This document shows positions 1 through 13,452 of a stretch of 64,000 nt of DNA, piece by piece. The stretch's first letter is position 1. Each line of letters opens with the position of its first letter. The stretch is from Thauera sp. JM12B12 (lineage in GTDB: Bacteria; Pseudomonadota; Gammaproteobacteria; Burkholderiales; Rhodocyclaceae): NCBI RefSeq assembly GCF_039614725.1, contig NZ_CP154859.1, forward strand, positions 1,426,001 to 1,490,000. Reading direction: 5' to 3'. Under the pieces are notes generated by a model. That model was not told the origin of the DNA. It saw only the letters and a program-made list of their open reading frames with translations, and made no database searches. Position numbers and translations under genes: made by a program.

Positions 1-1186
1 TGACGAGGCCGATGGTCGCGAGCGGACCGGAGGCTCCGCCGCCCAGCCCTGCGGGCGCAATCGCCGCGGCGGACAGCCATGCCACCATCAGCAGGGGCGG
101 TACGAAGACCAGGCTGCGCGCGCGCCAGTGGGTGCCTGCGGTGAACGAAATCGCCGCCACCAGCCACAGGGCGGCCCCGTAGGACGGTACGGTGAAGCGT
201 GTCAGCAGGGGCGTGATCAGCAGGATCCCGATCCAGGCCAGCGCGAGCCGTGCGACGGCCCTGGCGTCCGGCAGGCCGCGGGCGCCGGGTGCCATGAAGG
301 CTCGGAACAGGCGGCCGGCGAAGACTGCCGCGAGGCTCCCGAGCAGGACATCCCACCCGAGGCGCGACCATTCCGCCACCGTGACGCTGTGCTCGAGCGA
401 CTCCCCGATGGCGAGCGCGAACAGGCGATCGATGAGCAGGCCGGCGAACAGCATGGCGACGAGGGTGCGCGGACGGCAACAGCCGAGCACGGCGAGGCCG
501 AAGCAGGCGATCGGGACGAAGCTGGAGAGGCTGTAGTTGCCGAAACGGATGCTCGCGGATCCGAGCTGGACCGAGCCCGTGCTCGCCAGCCCCGCCAGGA
601 CCAGGGCCGCACCCAGGATAGCGAGGGCACCGACGGCGCGCCGCGGGCGCTCCGTCCACACCGCACCTGCCAGTGCCTCCCAGCGGATGGCAAGGAGCAG
701 GATGAGGATGGCCGGAATCGCGAGGAGATTGACCCGGAGTTCGCCGGGTGGCGAGATCACCCGCCATGGCGCGAGGTCGAGCGCGGCGACCACCAGCAGG
801 CAGAACCCGGCGATCGCCGGAAGGGCCGTGTCGCCGCGCAGCCAGCGCCCGGGCGGTGGCATCGAGAACCGTTGGTCGACCGCCGCGGCGACGGCCAGGG
901 AGAGCAGCAGCGTCGCGCTCGAGACCCCGAAGCGGAGCCCGATGCCCGCATCGAGGGTGAGCCCGAGCGCGGGAAGGAGCGCGAGCGGCCACCACGCGCG
1001 CAGCACGCCGACCCCGTGCCGGGCGGCCAGCCAGCCTGCCAGCACGGGCAGGAACCAGGTGAGATCGAGACTGACCGGGAGCGCCTCGACGAACTGGATC
1101 CAGAAGGACCCGGTCATCAGCAAGCCGAGAGCCAGAACGCGGCGCCCTGAGGGCGTGTCCGGGGAAGCGTGCGCGACAGCAGACAT
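1..1186 (-). CDS. Multi-spanning inner-membrane protein, function unknown (C-terminus beyond window edge)
   Basis: An open minus-strand frame runs from an ATG at 1184-1186 to the left edge (395 complete codons, no stop). A purine-rich AGGGGGG lies about 8 bases before the ATG. The translation begins MSAVAHASPDTPSGRRVLAL and is dominated by hydrophobic segments separated by short Arg-rich loops, roughly ten candidate transmembrane helices. I recognise no family motif. The layout would suit an N-terminal membrane sensor module (MASE-like) with a cytoplasmic output domain off the edge, or a stand-alone membrane protein; neither can be decided here. A possible -10 (TATATT on the minus strand, 1265-1270) lies upstream. 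Confidence 0.7.
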   Translation of the reverse strand, partial: MSAVAHASPDTPSGRRVLALGLLMTGSFWIQFVEALPVSLDLTWFLPVLAGWLAARHGVGVLRAWWPLALLPALGLTLDAGIGLRFGVSSATLLLSLAVAAAVDQRFSMPPPGRWLRGDTALPAIAGFCLLVVAALDLAPWRVISPPGELRVNLLAIPAILILLLAIRWEALAGAVWTERPRRAVGALAILGAALVLAGLASTGSVQLGSASIRFGNYSLSSFVPIACFGLAVLGCCRPRTLVAMLFAGLLIDRLFALAIGESLEHSVTVAEWSRLGWDVLLGSLAAVFAGRLFRAFMAPGARGLPDARAVARLALAWIGILLITPLLTRFTVPSYGAALWLVAAISFTAGTHWRARSLVFVPPLLMVAWLSAAAIAPAGLGGGASGPLATIGLV

Positions 1187-1366
1187 CTTGCGACCCCCCT
1201 GACGGTGTGGCGTCCATCCCGCATGGGTGGCCCGTGACCCGGATCGAACGCTCGACCTGATATCAATATAGGCCGGCGGGGGGCGGCGGCAAGGTGGTGG
1301 ATCCTGCGCGAGGCGCGGCACCGGTAGCGAGGGGCCTGCGGCTGCTCCAGAGTCGGCGCTGGTCTC

Positions 1367-2251
1367 TCAGTCGCCCGCGCGCCACGGCATGGCCGGTGCG
1401 ACGAGCCGCGGCGCCCGGCCGTCGCCGACCGGGCCGAAGCGTGGACCGCCCTGTTCCCACTCCGCCTGCGCCTGCGCGATGTCGGCCTTGCTGTGGCCGA
1501 CGAAGTTCCACCACATCAGCACCGGCTCCGCGAACGGCACGCCACCCAGCAACAGGGCGCGCCCGCCCGCCGGCAGGGCCAGACGCAGGCTGCGCCGATC
1601 CTTGCCGAGGTAGGCGAGCTCGTCGGTGCCGATGAGCTCGCCGTCGACCGTCGCCTCGCCCACGAGCGGCATCAGCCCGTATTCGAAATCCGGGTCGAGT
1701 GCGAGCGTGAGCACGTCCGCCGCGTCGCAGGCGATGTCGATGCCGACCAGCGGCGAATGGATGCGCGCCGGCGCGCTCCGCGGGCCATGGCGGCCGGCGA
1801 GCAGGGTCAGCTCGGCGCCGCCCTCGCGCCATTGCGGCAGCGCCGGGTAGTGGTCGAAGGCCGGGGCGCAATCCTTGTGCGCCGGTGGCAGGGCGATCCA
1901 GAGCTGCGCCGCGTGCAGGCGCGCGCCGTCGTGCAGGGAGTCCTCGGTGTGGGCGATGCCATGACCCGCGGTCATCAGGTTGACCTGGCCGGGGCGGATG
2001 ACTTGCTCGTTGCCCAGACTGTCGCGATGCAGCACCTCGCCCTCGATCAGCCAGGTGAAGGTCTGCAGGCCGATGTGCGGATGCGCGCCGACGTGCATGC
2101 CCTTGCCGGGCTCGAATTGCACCGGGCCGGCATGGTCGAGGAAGCACCATGCGCCGATCATGCGCTGCTCGCGACTGGGGAGGGCGCGGCGGACGAGCAT
2201 GCCCTCGCCGAGGTCGGCGCTGCGGGGCTGGATGCGGACGATCGTGTTCAT
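1367..2251 (-). CDS. Pirin family protein
   Basis: 294 aa bicupin of the pirin family. The N-terminal cupin keeps all four iron ligands at the usual family positions: His57 and His59 (in HVGAHPHIGLQTF), His101 and Glu103 (in GHGIAHTED). Family members are nuclear cofactors in eukaryotes and quercetinase-like or metabolic regulators in bacteria; the substrate cannot be read from sequence. The ATG at 2251 has a strong GGAGG site 8-12 bases upstream. It lies 33 bases downstream of the carboxylesterase gene on the same strand, so the two are probably co-transcribed. Confidence 0.9.
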   Translation of the reverse strand: MNTIVRIQPRSADLGEGMLVRRALPSREQRMIGAWCFLDHAGPVQFEPGKGMHVGAHPHIGLQTFTWLIEGEVLHRDSLGNEQVIRPGQVNLMTAGHGIAHTEDSLHDGARLHAAQLWIALPPAHKDCAPAFDHYPALPQWREGGAELTLLAGRHGPRSAPARIHSPLVGIDIACDAADVLTLALDPDFEYGLMPLVGEATVDGELIGTDELAYLGKDRRSLRLALPAGGRALLLGGVPFAEPVLMWWNFVGHSKADIAQAQAEWEQGGPRFGPVGDGRAPRLVAPAMPWRAGD

Positions 2252-2284
2252 GCGGGGTTTCCTCCTTGGGCAGCGTTGCAGGGC

Positions 2285-2983
2285 TCAGCGCGCTCCGCCC
2301 AGCACGCGTTTCAGCCATGCGCCGATGTCGGCGACCTCGGCCATGCACACCGAGTGGGGCATGGCGTAGGTCCGCCATTCCGGCGCGAGGCCGAGCGTCT
2401 GCAGCATCGCCAGCGCCTGCTCGCCGAGTTCGAGCGACACCACGTCGTCGTCGGTTCCGTGCGCCGCAAACACCGGGATCTGGCGGTTCGCTTCGGCGAG
2501 ATCGGCGGTGATCAGCCGCGCGCTCGGGATGTAGGTGGACAGCGCGATGACGCCCGCCAGCGGCGCCGGGTGGGTGAGCGCGCTCAGGTAGGCGACCGCG
2601 CCGCCCTGCGAGAAGCCGGCAAGGATGATGCGCTCGGTCGGGATGCCGCGCGCCGTTTCGCGCTCGATCAGCTGGCGGACGAAGGCGCGCGACTCGAGCA
2701 GGCCGGCCTCGTCGATCTGCCGCGCGCCGGGCGTCAGCGAGATGATGTCGTACCAGGCGCGCATCACGTAGCCGCCGTTGCAGGTTACCGGCCGGAAGGG
2801 CGCGTGCGGGAAGATGAACCTCGCCGCCAGCCCCGCGGGCAGGCCGAGCTCGGGGACGATCGGCGCGAAGTCGCTGCCGTCGGCGCCCAGGCCGTGCATC
2901 CAGATGATCGACCACTGCGGGTTCGGTCCGGTCTCGATCTCGATCGGCGGGGTGTCGGGGGTGAAGGCGGTGTCGTCGGTCAT
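2285..2983 (-). CDS. Alpha/beta-hydrolase carboxylesterase (phospholipase/carboxylesterase family)
   Basis: 232 aa from the ATG at 2983. Soluble serine esterase of the small carboxylesterase/acyl-thioesterase family. The catalytic triad is visible: Ser125 in GFSQGG, Asp179 in HGTDDDVV and His210 in MPHSV; the N-terminal strand WSIIWMHGLGADGSDF supplies the oxyanion-hole region. No good Shine-Dalgarno precedes ATG 2983; a GTG nine bases upstream is an alternative, and the frame stays open to about 3262, but the family aligns from about here. It is probably the first gene of an operon with pirin. Substrate range is unknown; the family hydrolyses short acyl esters or lysophospholipids. Confidence 0.88.
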   Translation of the reverse strand: MTDDTAFTPDTPPIEIETGPNPQWSIIWMHGLGADGSDFAPIVPELGLPAGLAARFIFPHAPFRPVTCNGGYVMRAWYDIISLTPGARQIDEAGLLESRAFVRQLIERETARGIPTERIILAGFSQGGAVAYLSALTHPAPLAGVIALSTYIPSARLITADLAEANRQIPVFAAHGTDDDVVSLELGEQALAMLQTLGLAPEWRTYAMPHSVCMAEVADIGAWLKRVLGGAR

Positions 2984-3318
2984 CCGGGTCACGGTGAGTT
3001 CGGGTTGCGGGTCGGGGTTTTCCCCAGCGGGTGGGGACAGGGGTGTGGGCGAGCCTGTGGATAAGGGGCGCCGCCCCTTGTCCTCCCTCGGGGTGCGGGG
3101 TGTGCTCAATCTTGAGGCAGTATGAACCCACGAGGCGTGGAATAGTTGCGCACTGGCAGTCCGTTGCCAAAGGCATGGGGAGGCATTGCCGCTATCATGC
3201 GCACTGTTCCGCCGGGCGCGGGCATTTCCCGACTTCCCGCCTGCCTTCCGCCTGCGGCGCACTCGACGATCTCATGCAGTTCGCGTCGGCCATACCCTGG
3301 CCCGCGCACCATTTCCGG
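2984..3318. other. Divergent intergenic region between esterase and helicase genes
   Basis: 335 bases with no gene I can support. It should hold the promoters of the minus-strand esterase operon and the plus-strand helicase. A perfect GC-rich inverted repeat, AAGGGGC-GCC-GCCCCTT at 3063-3079, is followed by mixed sequence and not a T-tract, so it is not a convincing terminator. The helicase frame is open back to 3031, but this part reads as low-quality protein and starts at 3274 or 3319 fit better. Confidence 0.5.
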
Positions 3319-8472
<5,154 letters not shown>

Positions 8473-8568
8473 TGTGCAGCATCCCGGCCGCGCGGCCTTT
8501 CTCGCGCTGGACCGGAAGGAGTCATCCAACAGGCGCCTGAGGTCGCAGGGGCCTGTGCAGGCATCGCC

Positions 8569-8574
8569 TATAAT
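8569..8574 (+). promoter_or_regulatory. Candidate -10 box of the DUF5710-like gene
   Basis: A perfect TATAAT at 8569-8574, about 32 bases before the ATG at 8606. No good -35 is visible at 16-18 bases. If used, transcription would start near 8581, which excludes the upstream in-frame ATG at 8573 and favours the start at 8606. Confidence 0.4.
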
Positions 8575-8605
8575 GCGGCCCCGCCCCGATGATCAAGCCG
8601 CCGCC

Positions 8606-8938
8606 ATGCGCCACAACCTGAAGGTTCCGTTCGCCGAGAAAGACCAGGCCAAGAAGCTCGGCGCGCGCTGGGACGCGGCGCGCAAGCTGTGGTACGTCGA
8701 GGCTGGGCGCGATCTGGGCCCGTTCTCGCGCTGGCAGCCCACCCCGCATGACGGCTCGGTGGCGGCGCCATCCGGCCCCGCCCCGCGACGCAGCCCGCCC
8801 GCGCAGGCGACGAGCGAGGGGAAGGTACAGGTGGGAAGCCGCTTCGTTGTGCTGCCGCGGGTGTGTGAATGCCTGCCGTGGGATGACTGCGACAAGTGCC
8901 GGCTGGAGGCCTGGCCCGAGCCTCGGGCGGGGCGCTGA
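8606..8938 (+). CDS. DUF5710-like small protein
   Basis: 110 aa. The first 45 residues (KVPFAEKDQAKKLGARWDA, then KLWYV) match the pattern of the DUF5710 module, a short domain often joined to DNA primases, topoisomerases and other nucleic-acid enzymes. A Pro/Ala-rich linker follows, then a C-terminal Cys cluster CECLPWDDCDKC that could bind a metal. The gene starts 133 bases after the giant helicase on the same strand, so a functional link in DNA handling is plausible but only inferred. An alternative in-frame ATG lies at 8573. Confidence 0.7.
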   Translation: MRHNLKVPFAEKDQAKKLGARWDAARKLWYVEAGRDLGPFSRWQPTPHDGSVAAPSGPAPRRSPPAQATSEGKVQVGSRFVVLPRVCECLPWDDCDKCRLEAWPEPRAGR

Positions 8939-9049
8939 TCAGAACACTACCCAGGCCGACCAGCGCGTGCTGCGCTGGCGGCCTCATGAGCTGCGGGGCC
9001 GCCACCGGGCCCTTCTCCCGTGAAGGGGCAGGGCGCGGGCGCGTGCGTC

Positions 9050-10930
9050 TCAGTTCGCGCCGTCGCGAGGGGGCAGCGCTGCGGTCATGACCCGGTTGCG
9101 GCCGGCCTGCTTGGCCTGGTACATGGCGCCGTCCGCGCGCTTGAGCGCGCTCTCGAGGCCCTCGCCCTCGCCGAGCGGCGTGACACCGGCGCTGAACGTG
9201 ATGACGACCTTCTGCTGGTCGGCCATGAAGAACTCGCGCGTGAGTTCGCGCTGCAGGCGAACGAGGGCCTGCTGGGCATCGGTTTCGGCCGTCTCGGGGA
9301 GGAGGATGACGAACTCCTCGCCGCCGAAGCGGGCCAGCACGTCCTGCGGGCGAAGGTGCTGGCGCACGACCTTGGCCAGGTGGACGAGGGCATCGTCGCC
9401 GGCCTTGTGGCCGAGGCTGTCGTTGAGCTTCTTGAAGTGGTCGATGTCGAGCAGGGCGACGGCAAGCCGGCTGCCGCGGCGCTGCGCGCGCGCCGACTCG
9501 GTCTTGAACATCTCCTCCAGCCCGCGGCGGTTGAGCGCGCCGGTGAGCTGGTCGTGGCGCATCAGGCGACTGGTTTCCTCGAGCTCGGCCTGCAGGCTGG
9601 CGATGCGCTGCTCGGCTTCGGTTGCCTGCTGGCGTGCCGTGAGCAGTTCGTCGCGCGAGCGTCGGGCCTCTTCCTGGATGCTGCGGGTCTCGTTCATCAC
9701 TTCGTCGAGCAGGGGGCCGATCTCGGTGATGTCGCGCGCCTGGGCGATGCGCTGGGCGCAGGTGCCGATGCGGTCGTGGTAAGCGCCGGTGCTCTCCGAG
9801 AAGCGCGCGAGCTGATCGACGAAGCCGGCGAGCATGTCGCGCAGGTGACGCTGGGTTTCGACAAGCGTGTGCTTGAGCTGCCCCTGTTTGAAGATCAGCT
9901 CCTTGAGGCGGCGCCCGGCGTCGTCGATCTTGCGCGGATCCGGCTTGCTGTCGACGACCTCGCGCAGCATCTCGATCTGGCCGCTGAGCCACTGGTCGTC
10001 GAGCACGAGCTCGTCGATGTTGCGAAGCAGCAGGCGCAGCAGTTCGAGCAGGCCGGCGTGGATCTCGGCGTCATCGGCCGCAGCGAGCTCGATGTCGCGC
10101 GCGAACGTGCGCAGGCGCTCGCCGAACTCGCGCAGCGCTGCCGGGGTCGCGTGGAGGTCGAGCTCCGTCGACAGGGCGGTCGCCGTTTCCAGCAGCTCGG
10201 GGTGCTCCTGCAGCATCGCGGGGACTGCCTTGCGCAGGCTCAGACGCAGGAGTTCGCGCAGGGTGTCGGCAAGTTCGGCGCCGGTGGCTGCAAGCGCCTG
10301 AGGCAGGGGCGTGGCCTGCGTGGCGCTGGCCGGGGCGGTTGTGGCGCTGGCCGTAGGGGCGGTCGCCGTACGCGTCGCGGCGCCACCGGCAGTGGCATCG
10401 ACGCGCTCGCCTTGAGCCCCCTCGGTGGCCTCCGCGCGGGGGGCTTCGTCCTCGGTGCCGCCCTGGCTCCAACCGCGCAGCAAGCCCTGCAGCCGGCTGT
10501 AGAGGGTGGCGGGGTCGGCCGCGTTGAGTACGCGGTCGAGCGATTCGCGCTTGCGCGCCGTGGTCCAGCCGGTGTGGCGGGCCTCCCACTGCCGGAGCAA
10601 GCTGGCGATCAGCTCGTTCCAGACTGGCTGCTCGCCGAGCTTGAGGCCTTCGAGGTAGCGCTCGAGCGCGGTTTCGGCGGCCTTCATCTTGCCGTCCGTC
10701 AGGGCCTGGTCGAGCTGGCGGGCGTTGCGCTGGCGTTCGGCGTTGTCGCGCGGCAGGCGCTTGGCGAGCTTGCGGACGAAGGCTTCGGGCAGGGCGTCGT
10801 CGTCGGGTCGTGTGCCGGCGATCTCGTGGTAGAGCTTGCGGTAGTTGTCGGGTGTGGGTGCCACCCGGCGCATCGCGAGCTGGCGCAGGGTTTCGCGGGC
10901 AATCTCGGAGGGGTTGCTGATCGTGGGCAT
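9050..10930 (-). CDS. Diguanylate cyclase with long N-terminal helical region
   Basis: 626 aa. The C-terminal GGDEF domain carries GGEEF at residues 536-540 (RFGGEEFVILLPE), so c-di-GMP synthesis from two GTP is expected. An RxxD inhibitory site (RPQD, residues 527-530) sits exactly five residues before it, predicting product feedback. Residues 1-440 hold no TM segment; they are rich in Leu, Arg and Glu with an Ala/Thr-rich linker near 185-215 and look helical or coiled-coil, so the enzyme is probably cytoplasmic and controlled by protein contacts. The N-terminal block NPSEIARETLRQLAMRRVAP recurs in related betaproteobacterial and Pseudomonas cyclases. Single gene, convergent with the DUF5710 gene. 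Confidence 0.93.
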   Translation of the reverse strand: MPTISNPSEIARETLRQLAMRRVAPTPDNYRKLYHEIAGTRPDDDALPEAFVRKLAKRLPRDNAERQRNARQLDQALTDGKMKAAETALERYLEGLKLGEQPVWNELIASLLRQWEARHTGWTTARKRESLDRVLNAADPATLYSRLQGLLRGWSQGGTEDEAPRAEATEGAQGERVDATAGGAATRTATAPTASATTAPASATQATPLPQALAATGAELADTLRELLRLSLRKAVPAMLQEHPELLETATALSTELDLHATPAALREFGERLRTFARDIELAAADDAEIHAGLLELLRLLLRNIDELVLDDQWLSGQIEMLREVVDSKPDPRKIDDAGRRLKELIFKQGQLKHTLVETQRHLRDMLAGFVDQLARFSESTGAYHDRIGTCAQRIAQARDITEIGPLLDEVMNETRSIQEEARRSRDELLTARQQATEAEQRIASLQAELEETSRLMRHDQLTGALNRRGLEEMFKTESARAQRRGSRLAVALLDIDHFKKLNDSLGHKAGDDALVHLAKVVRQHLRPQDVLARFGGEEFVILLPETAETDAQQALVRLQRELTREFFMADQQKVVITFSAGVTPLGEGEGLESALKRADGAMYQAKQAGRNRVMTAALPPRDGAN

Positions 10931-11145
10931 GATGGTCGTCGACGAAGCCGGGTCGAAAAGATCTTCGCGGCATTATAGGGACGAGCCGAGCGGGGACTGC
11001 GTGCCATTCTGCACGCGCGCCCGAGTCCCGCGCATCACGGATGGATCATGCGGAATTGGGTGTCGGGGCGAGGGCCGCCCTCAGGCCGAGGAGGGACCCG
11101 GGCCAGTGCGGCCGTCACGATCGAGCGGCTCGCCGCGGCGCCGGT

Positions 11146-11478
11146 TCAACGCGGGGCGTCTTCGTCCGGCAGCTCGTAGCGGTCGGCGACATACGCCGGA
11201 CCCTTCATCACGAAGACGATGAAGGCGCCGATCGCTACCGTGAATACCACCGTCCAGTGCAGCACGACCGCTGCGAGCACCCAGATGTCGATCATCTGCA
11301 AGGCGCGGGCGGTGTCCATGCTTGCGTCGCCCCACCAGAACAGCCGTGCCAGCAGGGAAACCGAGACGCATGCCGCCGTGCCGAAAAGCGTGATCATCGG
11401 CAGGCGCGCGAGCACCTTGCGTTCCAGGCCCGCGGGTTCGGTGCGGGAGCCGGGCAGTCGCCTCCAACGCTTTTCCAT
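11146..11478 (-). CDS. Small two-TM inner-membrane protein, unknown function
   Basis: 110 aa from the ATG at 11478, with purines (GGAAC) just upstream. Two hydrophobic stretches are visible at about residues 25-47 (MITLFGTAACVSVSLLARLF) and 66-92, with a basic N-terminus and acidic C-terminus. I recognise no family. The same frame is open upstream as far as 12420, but that part reads across the proQ gene on the other strand and is a shadow. Neighbours (diguanylate cyclase, proQ) give no clear functional hint. Confidence 0.65.
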   Translation of the reverse strand: MEKRWRRLPGSRTEPAGLERKVLARLPMITLFGTAACVSVSLLARLFWWGDASMDTARALQMIDIWVLAAVVLHWTVVFTVAIGAFIVFVMKGPAYVADRYELPDEDAPR

Positions 11479-11703
11479 GGCTGTTCCTTCGTTACATAGC
11501 GGGCTGCACCCGTCGGGCGCGCCATGCGCCCGCGGAGACGGTCGGCAAAATGGGCAGTGCCGGCGACGATGCCGCGGGCGCGGCGTTAGAATAGCGCCGT
11601 TATCCGACTCCCCCGTTCTGCGTCGCGTCGACTCCGAGGGCCGTCGGTTTCCCATGATCCGCTCCACATTGACCCGCTCTACCGTACCTGAGTTCTCTCC
11701 GAA

Positions 11704-12159
11704 ATGACCCCTGATCAAGCCGATACCGGCGTCGAAGCGCCCGGCGTCCCGGAGCAGCACGACACCGCGCCCGCGCGCGTCGAGCCGCGCGCCATGCTCA
11801 AGCACCTCCAGGCCGAATCTCCCGCGTTCCGCGACTGCAAGCCGCTGGCGCTGAGGATCGACGCGGCCATCCTGACGCGCTTTCCGGCGTTCGACCGCAA
11901 GAACCTGCGCGTGGCGTTGCGCATGTACACGGCGTCGACCAAGTACCTGAAGGCGGTCGAGCGAGGCACCGAGCGCTTCGACCTCGATGGAAATCCGGCC
12001 GGGGAGGTGACGGCCGAGCAGCGCGAACATGCCGCGGCGACCTTGAAGGAACGTTTTGCAGCCGTCGCCAAGCAGCAGCGAGAGAAGCGCGAGGCCGAGG
12101 AAGCCGAGCGCCGCCGCGAGGAAAAGCTCCGCCAACTGGTCAGCAAGTTCGGCCGTTGA
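11704..12159 (+). CDS. ProQ/FinO-family RNA chaperone
   Basis: 151 aa, about two thirds the length of E. coli ProQ because the C-terminal Tudor-like domain is absent. The ProQ/FinO fold spans roughly residues 30-115: FRDCKPLALRIDAAIL and LRVALRMYTASTKYLKAV are hallmark segments, with many basic residues for RNA binding. A highly charged Lys/Arg/Glu helix (residues 115-145) follows. Family members bind structured sRNAs and mRNA 3' ends and act in post-transcriptional control. The ATG at 11704 directly follows a purine-rich stretch (CTCCGAA). The N-terminal 28 residues are acidic and probably disordered. Confidence 0.92.
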   Translation: MTPDQADTGVEAPGVPEQHDTAPARVEPRAMLKHLQAESPAFRDCKPLALRIDAAILTRFPAFDRKNLRVALRMYTASTKYLKAVERGTERFDLDGNPAGEVTAEQREHAAATLKERFAAVAKQQREKREAEEAERRREEKLRQLVSKFGR

Positions 12160-12182
12160 GCCTGGCGGGGCGTGAGGCTGCC

Positions 12183-12341
12183 TCAGCGAAGGTCGCGCTT
12201 GACGGCCTCGGCGCGGGTCATCCAGGCGCTGGCGCCCGCCGCGACCGCTACGGCGAGCCCGCCGCCAATGTGGCCGGTGCCGATCATGAGGCCGGCCAGC
12301 AGGCCGAGTGCCATGAGGCTCTTGCTGGTGCGCGATTCCAT
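12183..12341 (-). CDS. Very small membrane protein, unknown function
   Basis: 52 aa from ATG 12341, preceded by an excellent GGAGGG Shine-Dalgarno. The protein is one Gly/Ala-rich hydrophobic hairpin or helix (LMALGLLAGLMIGTGHIGGG) with a short basic tail. Longer versions up to 12431 are possible in frame but lack a ribosome site. An AT-rich stretch (TATATA, minus strand, 12377-12382) is a candidate -10. No family recognised. Confidence 0.55.
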   Translation of the reverse strand: MESRTSKSLMALGLLAGLMIGTGHIGGGLAVAVAAGASAWMTRAEAVKRDLR

Positions 12342-12435
12342 GCTGCCCTCCACTGTTTGTACTGTGTGAAGAACTGTATATAAAAACAGGTGTGCGCGCA
12401 AGCTGTCGCGTGCCGCCCAACAGCCGGGCATGCGC

Positions 12436-12441
12436 TATAAT
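12436..12441 (+). promoter_or_regulatory. Candidate -10 box of the tRNA-Thr/tRNA-fMet unit
   Basis: TATAAT at 12436-12441, 11 bases before the first base of tRNA-Thr. The corresponding -35 position has no convincing match, so only the -10 is supported. Confidence 0.45.
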
Positions 12442-12452
12442 CGGCGCCCGTT

Positions 12453-12528
12453 GCCGGCATAGCTCAGTTGGTAGAGCAGCGCACTTGTAATGCGAAGGTC
12501 GGGGGTTCGACTCCTCTTGCCGGCACCA
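12453..12528 (+). tRNA. tRNA-Thr (anticodon TGT)
   Basis: 76 bases including an encoded CCA. The seven-pair acceptor stem GCCGGCA/TGCCGGC is perfect; the anticodon loop reads CTTGTAA; the T-arm has GGTTCGA. It lies 77 bases ahead of the initiator tRNA. Confidence 0.97.
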
Positions 12529-12605
12529 GATTTCGAAGTTTCTTGTGCGACGCAGAAAAAACCTTGATTTTCAGCAGCGCCTTGTATATAGTTTCGTTTC
12601 TCCGA

Positions 12606-12683
<78 letters not shown>

Positions 12684-12686
12684 ACA

Positions 12687-12727
12687 AAGCAGAACGCCAA
12701 TCCCTCGGGATTGGCGTTCTGCTTTTC
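12687..12727 (+). terminator. Strong bidirectional terminator after tRNA-fMet
   Basis: Perfect 17-base-pair stem (12687-12703 with 12708-12724) closed by a CTCG loop and followed by TTTCTG; the left arm starts with AA, so it can also act on the opposite strand for the biotin-carrier operon that ends at 12743. Confidence 0.9.
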
Positions 12728-12742
12728 TGCGCGCCGATCGCG

Positions 12743-13129
12743 TCAGTCGAAGCTCACCACGACCTGCCCCGCCTGAACATTGTCGCCCCTGGCAACGTGG
12801 AAGGTGGCAATGCGGCCCGCAATGGGAGCGGTGATGTTGGTCTCCATCTTCATGGCCTCGAGCACCATCAGCGCGTCGCCGACCTGCAGTTGCTGGCCCG
12901 GTTGCGCGATCAGGCGCACGACGATACCCGACACCGGGCTACGGCATACCTTGTCTTCCTCGGCGTCCGCGCCGTCGCTCGCCACAGGTGTGGGTGGGGC
13001 GCTGGCGACACTGCCGGGCAGCACCGCCGAACCCACCGGATAGGCGGGGGGCAGGTTGGCGTTGTCGGTTTCGGCGACCTCGACATCGACGTCGAAGGTC
13101 TTGCCGTTGAGGGTGATCCTGAGTTTCAC
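12743..13129 (-). CDS. Biotin carrier protein of an acyl-CoA/oxaloacetate carboxyltransferase (1.3S-like)
   Basis: 128 aa. The C-terminal half is a biotinyl domain with the biotinylation motif EAMKME; Lys94 is the expected biotin site. The N-terminal strand MKLRITLNGKTFDVDVEV and a Pro/Ala linker match transcarboxylase 1.3S and decarboxylase gamma subunits. It would shuttle carboxyl groups between the 5S-like and 12S-like enzymes encoded just upstream in the same minus-strand cluster (order of transcription: 5S, 12S, small subunit, carrier). No biotin carboxylase gene lies nearby, which argues against an ordinary ATP-dependent carboxylase. Confidence 0.92.
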   Translation of the reverse strand: MKLRITLNGKTFDVDVEVAETDNANLPPAYPVGSAVLPGSVASAPPTPVASDGADAEEDKVCRSPVSGIVVRLIAQPGQQLQVGDALMVLEAMKMETNITAPIAGRIATFHVARGDNVQAGQVVVSFD

Positions 13130-13142
13130 GGCGAAATTCCTC

Positions 13143-13442
13143 TCAATGCACGCGGTGCGACGCCTGGATGTGCACGCGTCCGACCTGGGCCCAGGTGGCC
13201 GAATGCACCAAGCGCACTTGGCGGATGTGGGCGCGGACGCCCAGGAAGGCGGCGATCGCAGCCGAGATGGCGAGCATTTCCTCTTCGCTCACGGCGTCGG
13301 CCTCGGGCGGGCGGCCGGCCGGTTCCGGCGCCTGCGCCACATCGGCGAGACGCGATTCGAGCGTGGCGATGCGTCCGCCGAGCGCGCGCACTTCGGCGCG
13401 CAGGGCTTCGATCACCTGCAGCAGTCTGTCATGATCGGTCAT
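13143..13442 (-). CDS. Small accessory subunit of the carboxyltransferase cluster (MmdD/OadG-like tail)
   Basis: 99 aa. Residues 1-40 form a probable coiled coil (LLQVIEALRAEVRALGGRIA). The second half contains EEEMLAISAAIAAFLG followed by a basic strand, which resembles the conserved tail of delta/gamma subunits of methylmalonyl-CoA and oxaloacetate decarboxylases that holds the complex together. There is no N-terminal TM helix, unlike true OadG, so a soluble scaffold role is inferred. It sits between the carboxyltransferase and biotin-carrier genes with gaps of about 10-13 bases. Confidence 0.6.
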   Translation of the reverse strand: MTDHDRLLQVIEALRAEVRALGGRIATLESRLADVAQAPEPAGRPPEADAVSEEEMLAISAAIAAFLGVRAHIRQVRLVHSATWAQVGRVHIQASHRVH

Positions 13443-13452
13443 CGCGCTGTCC

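Noticed and set aside
128..1150. 340-codon plus-strand open frame at the left edge
   Set aside because: Composition is Arg/Glu/Pro-rich with no fold-like pattern, while the minus-strand frame gives a sensible polytopic membrane protein with a ribosome site.
3063..3079. GC-rich perfect inverted repeat as a terminator
   Set aside because: No T-tract on either side and no gene end next to it; it may be incidental.
11479..12420. Upstream extension of the small two-TM protein frame on the minus strand
   Set aside because: It is antisense to proQ and lacks a ribosome site; ATG 11478 starts the hydrophobic protein.
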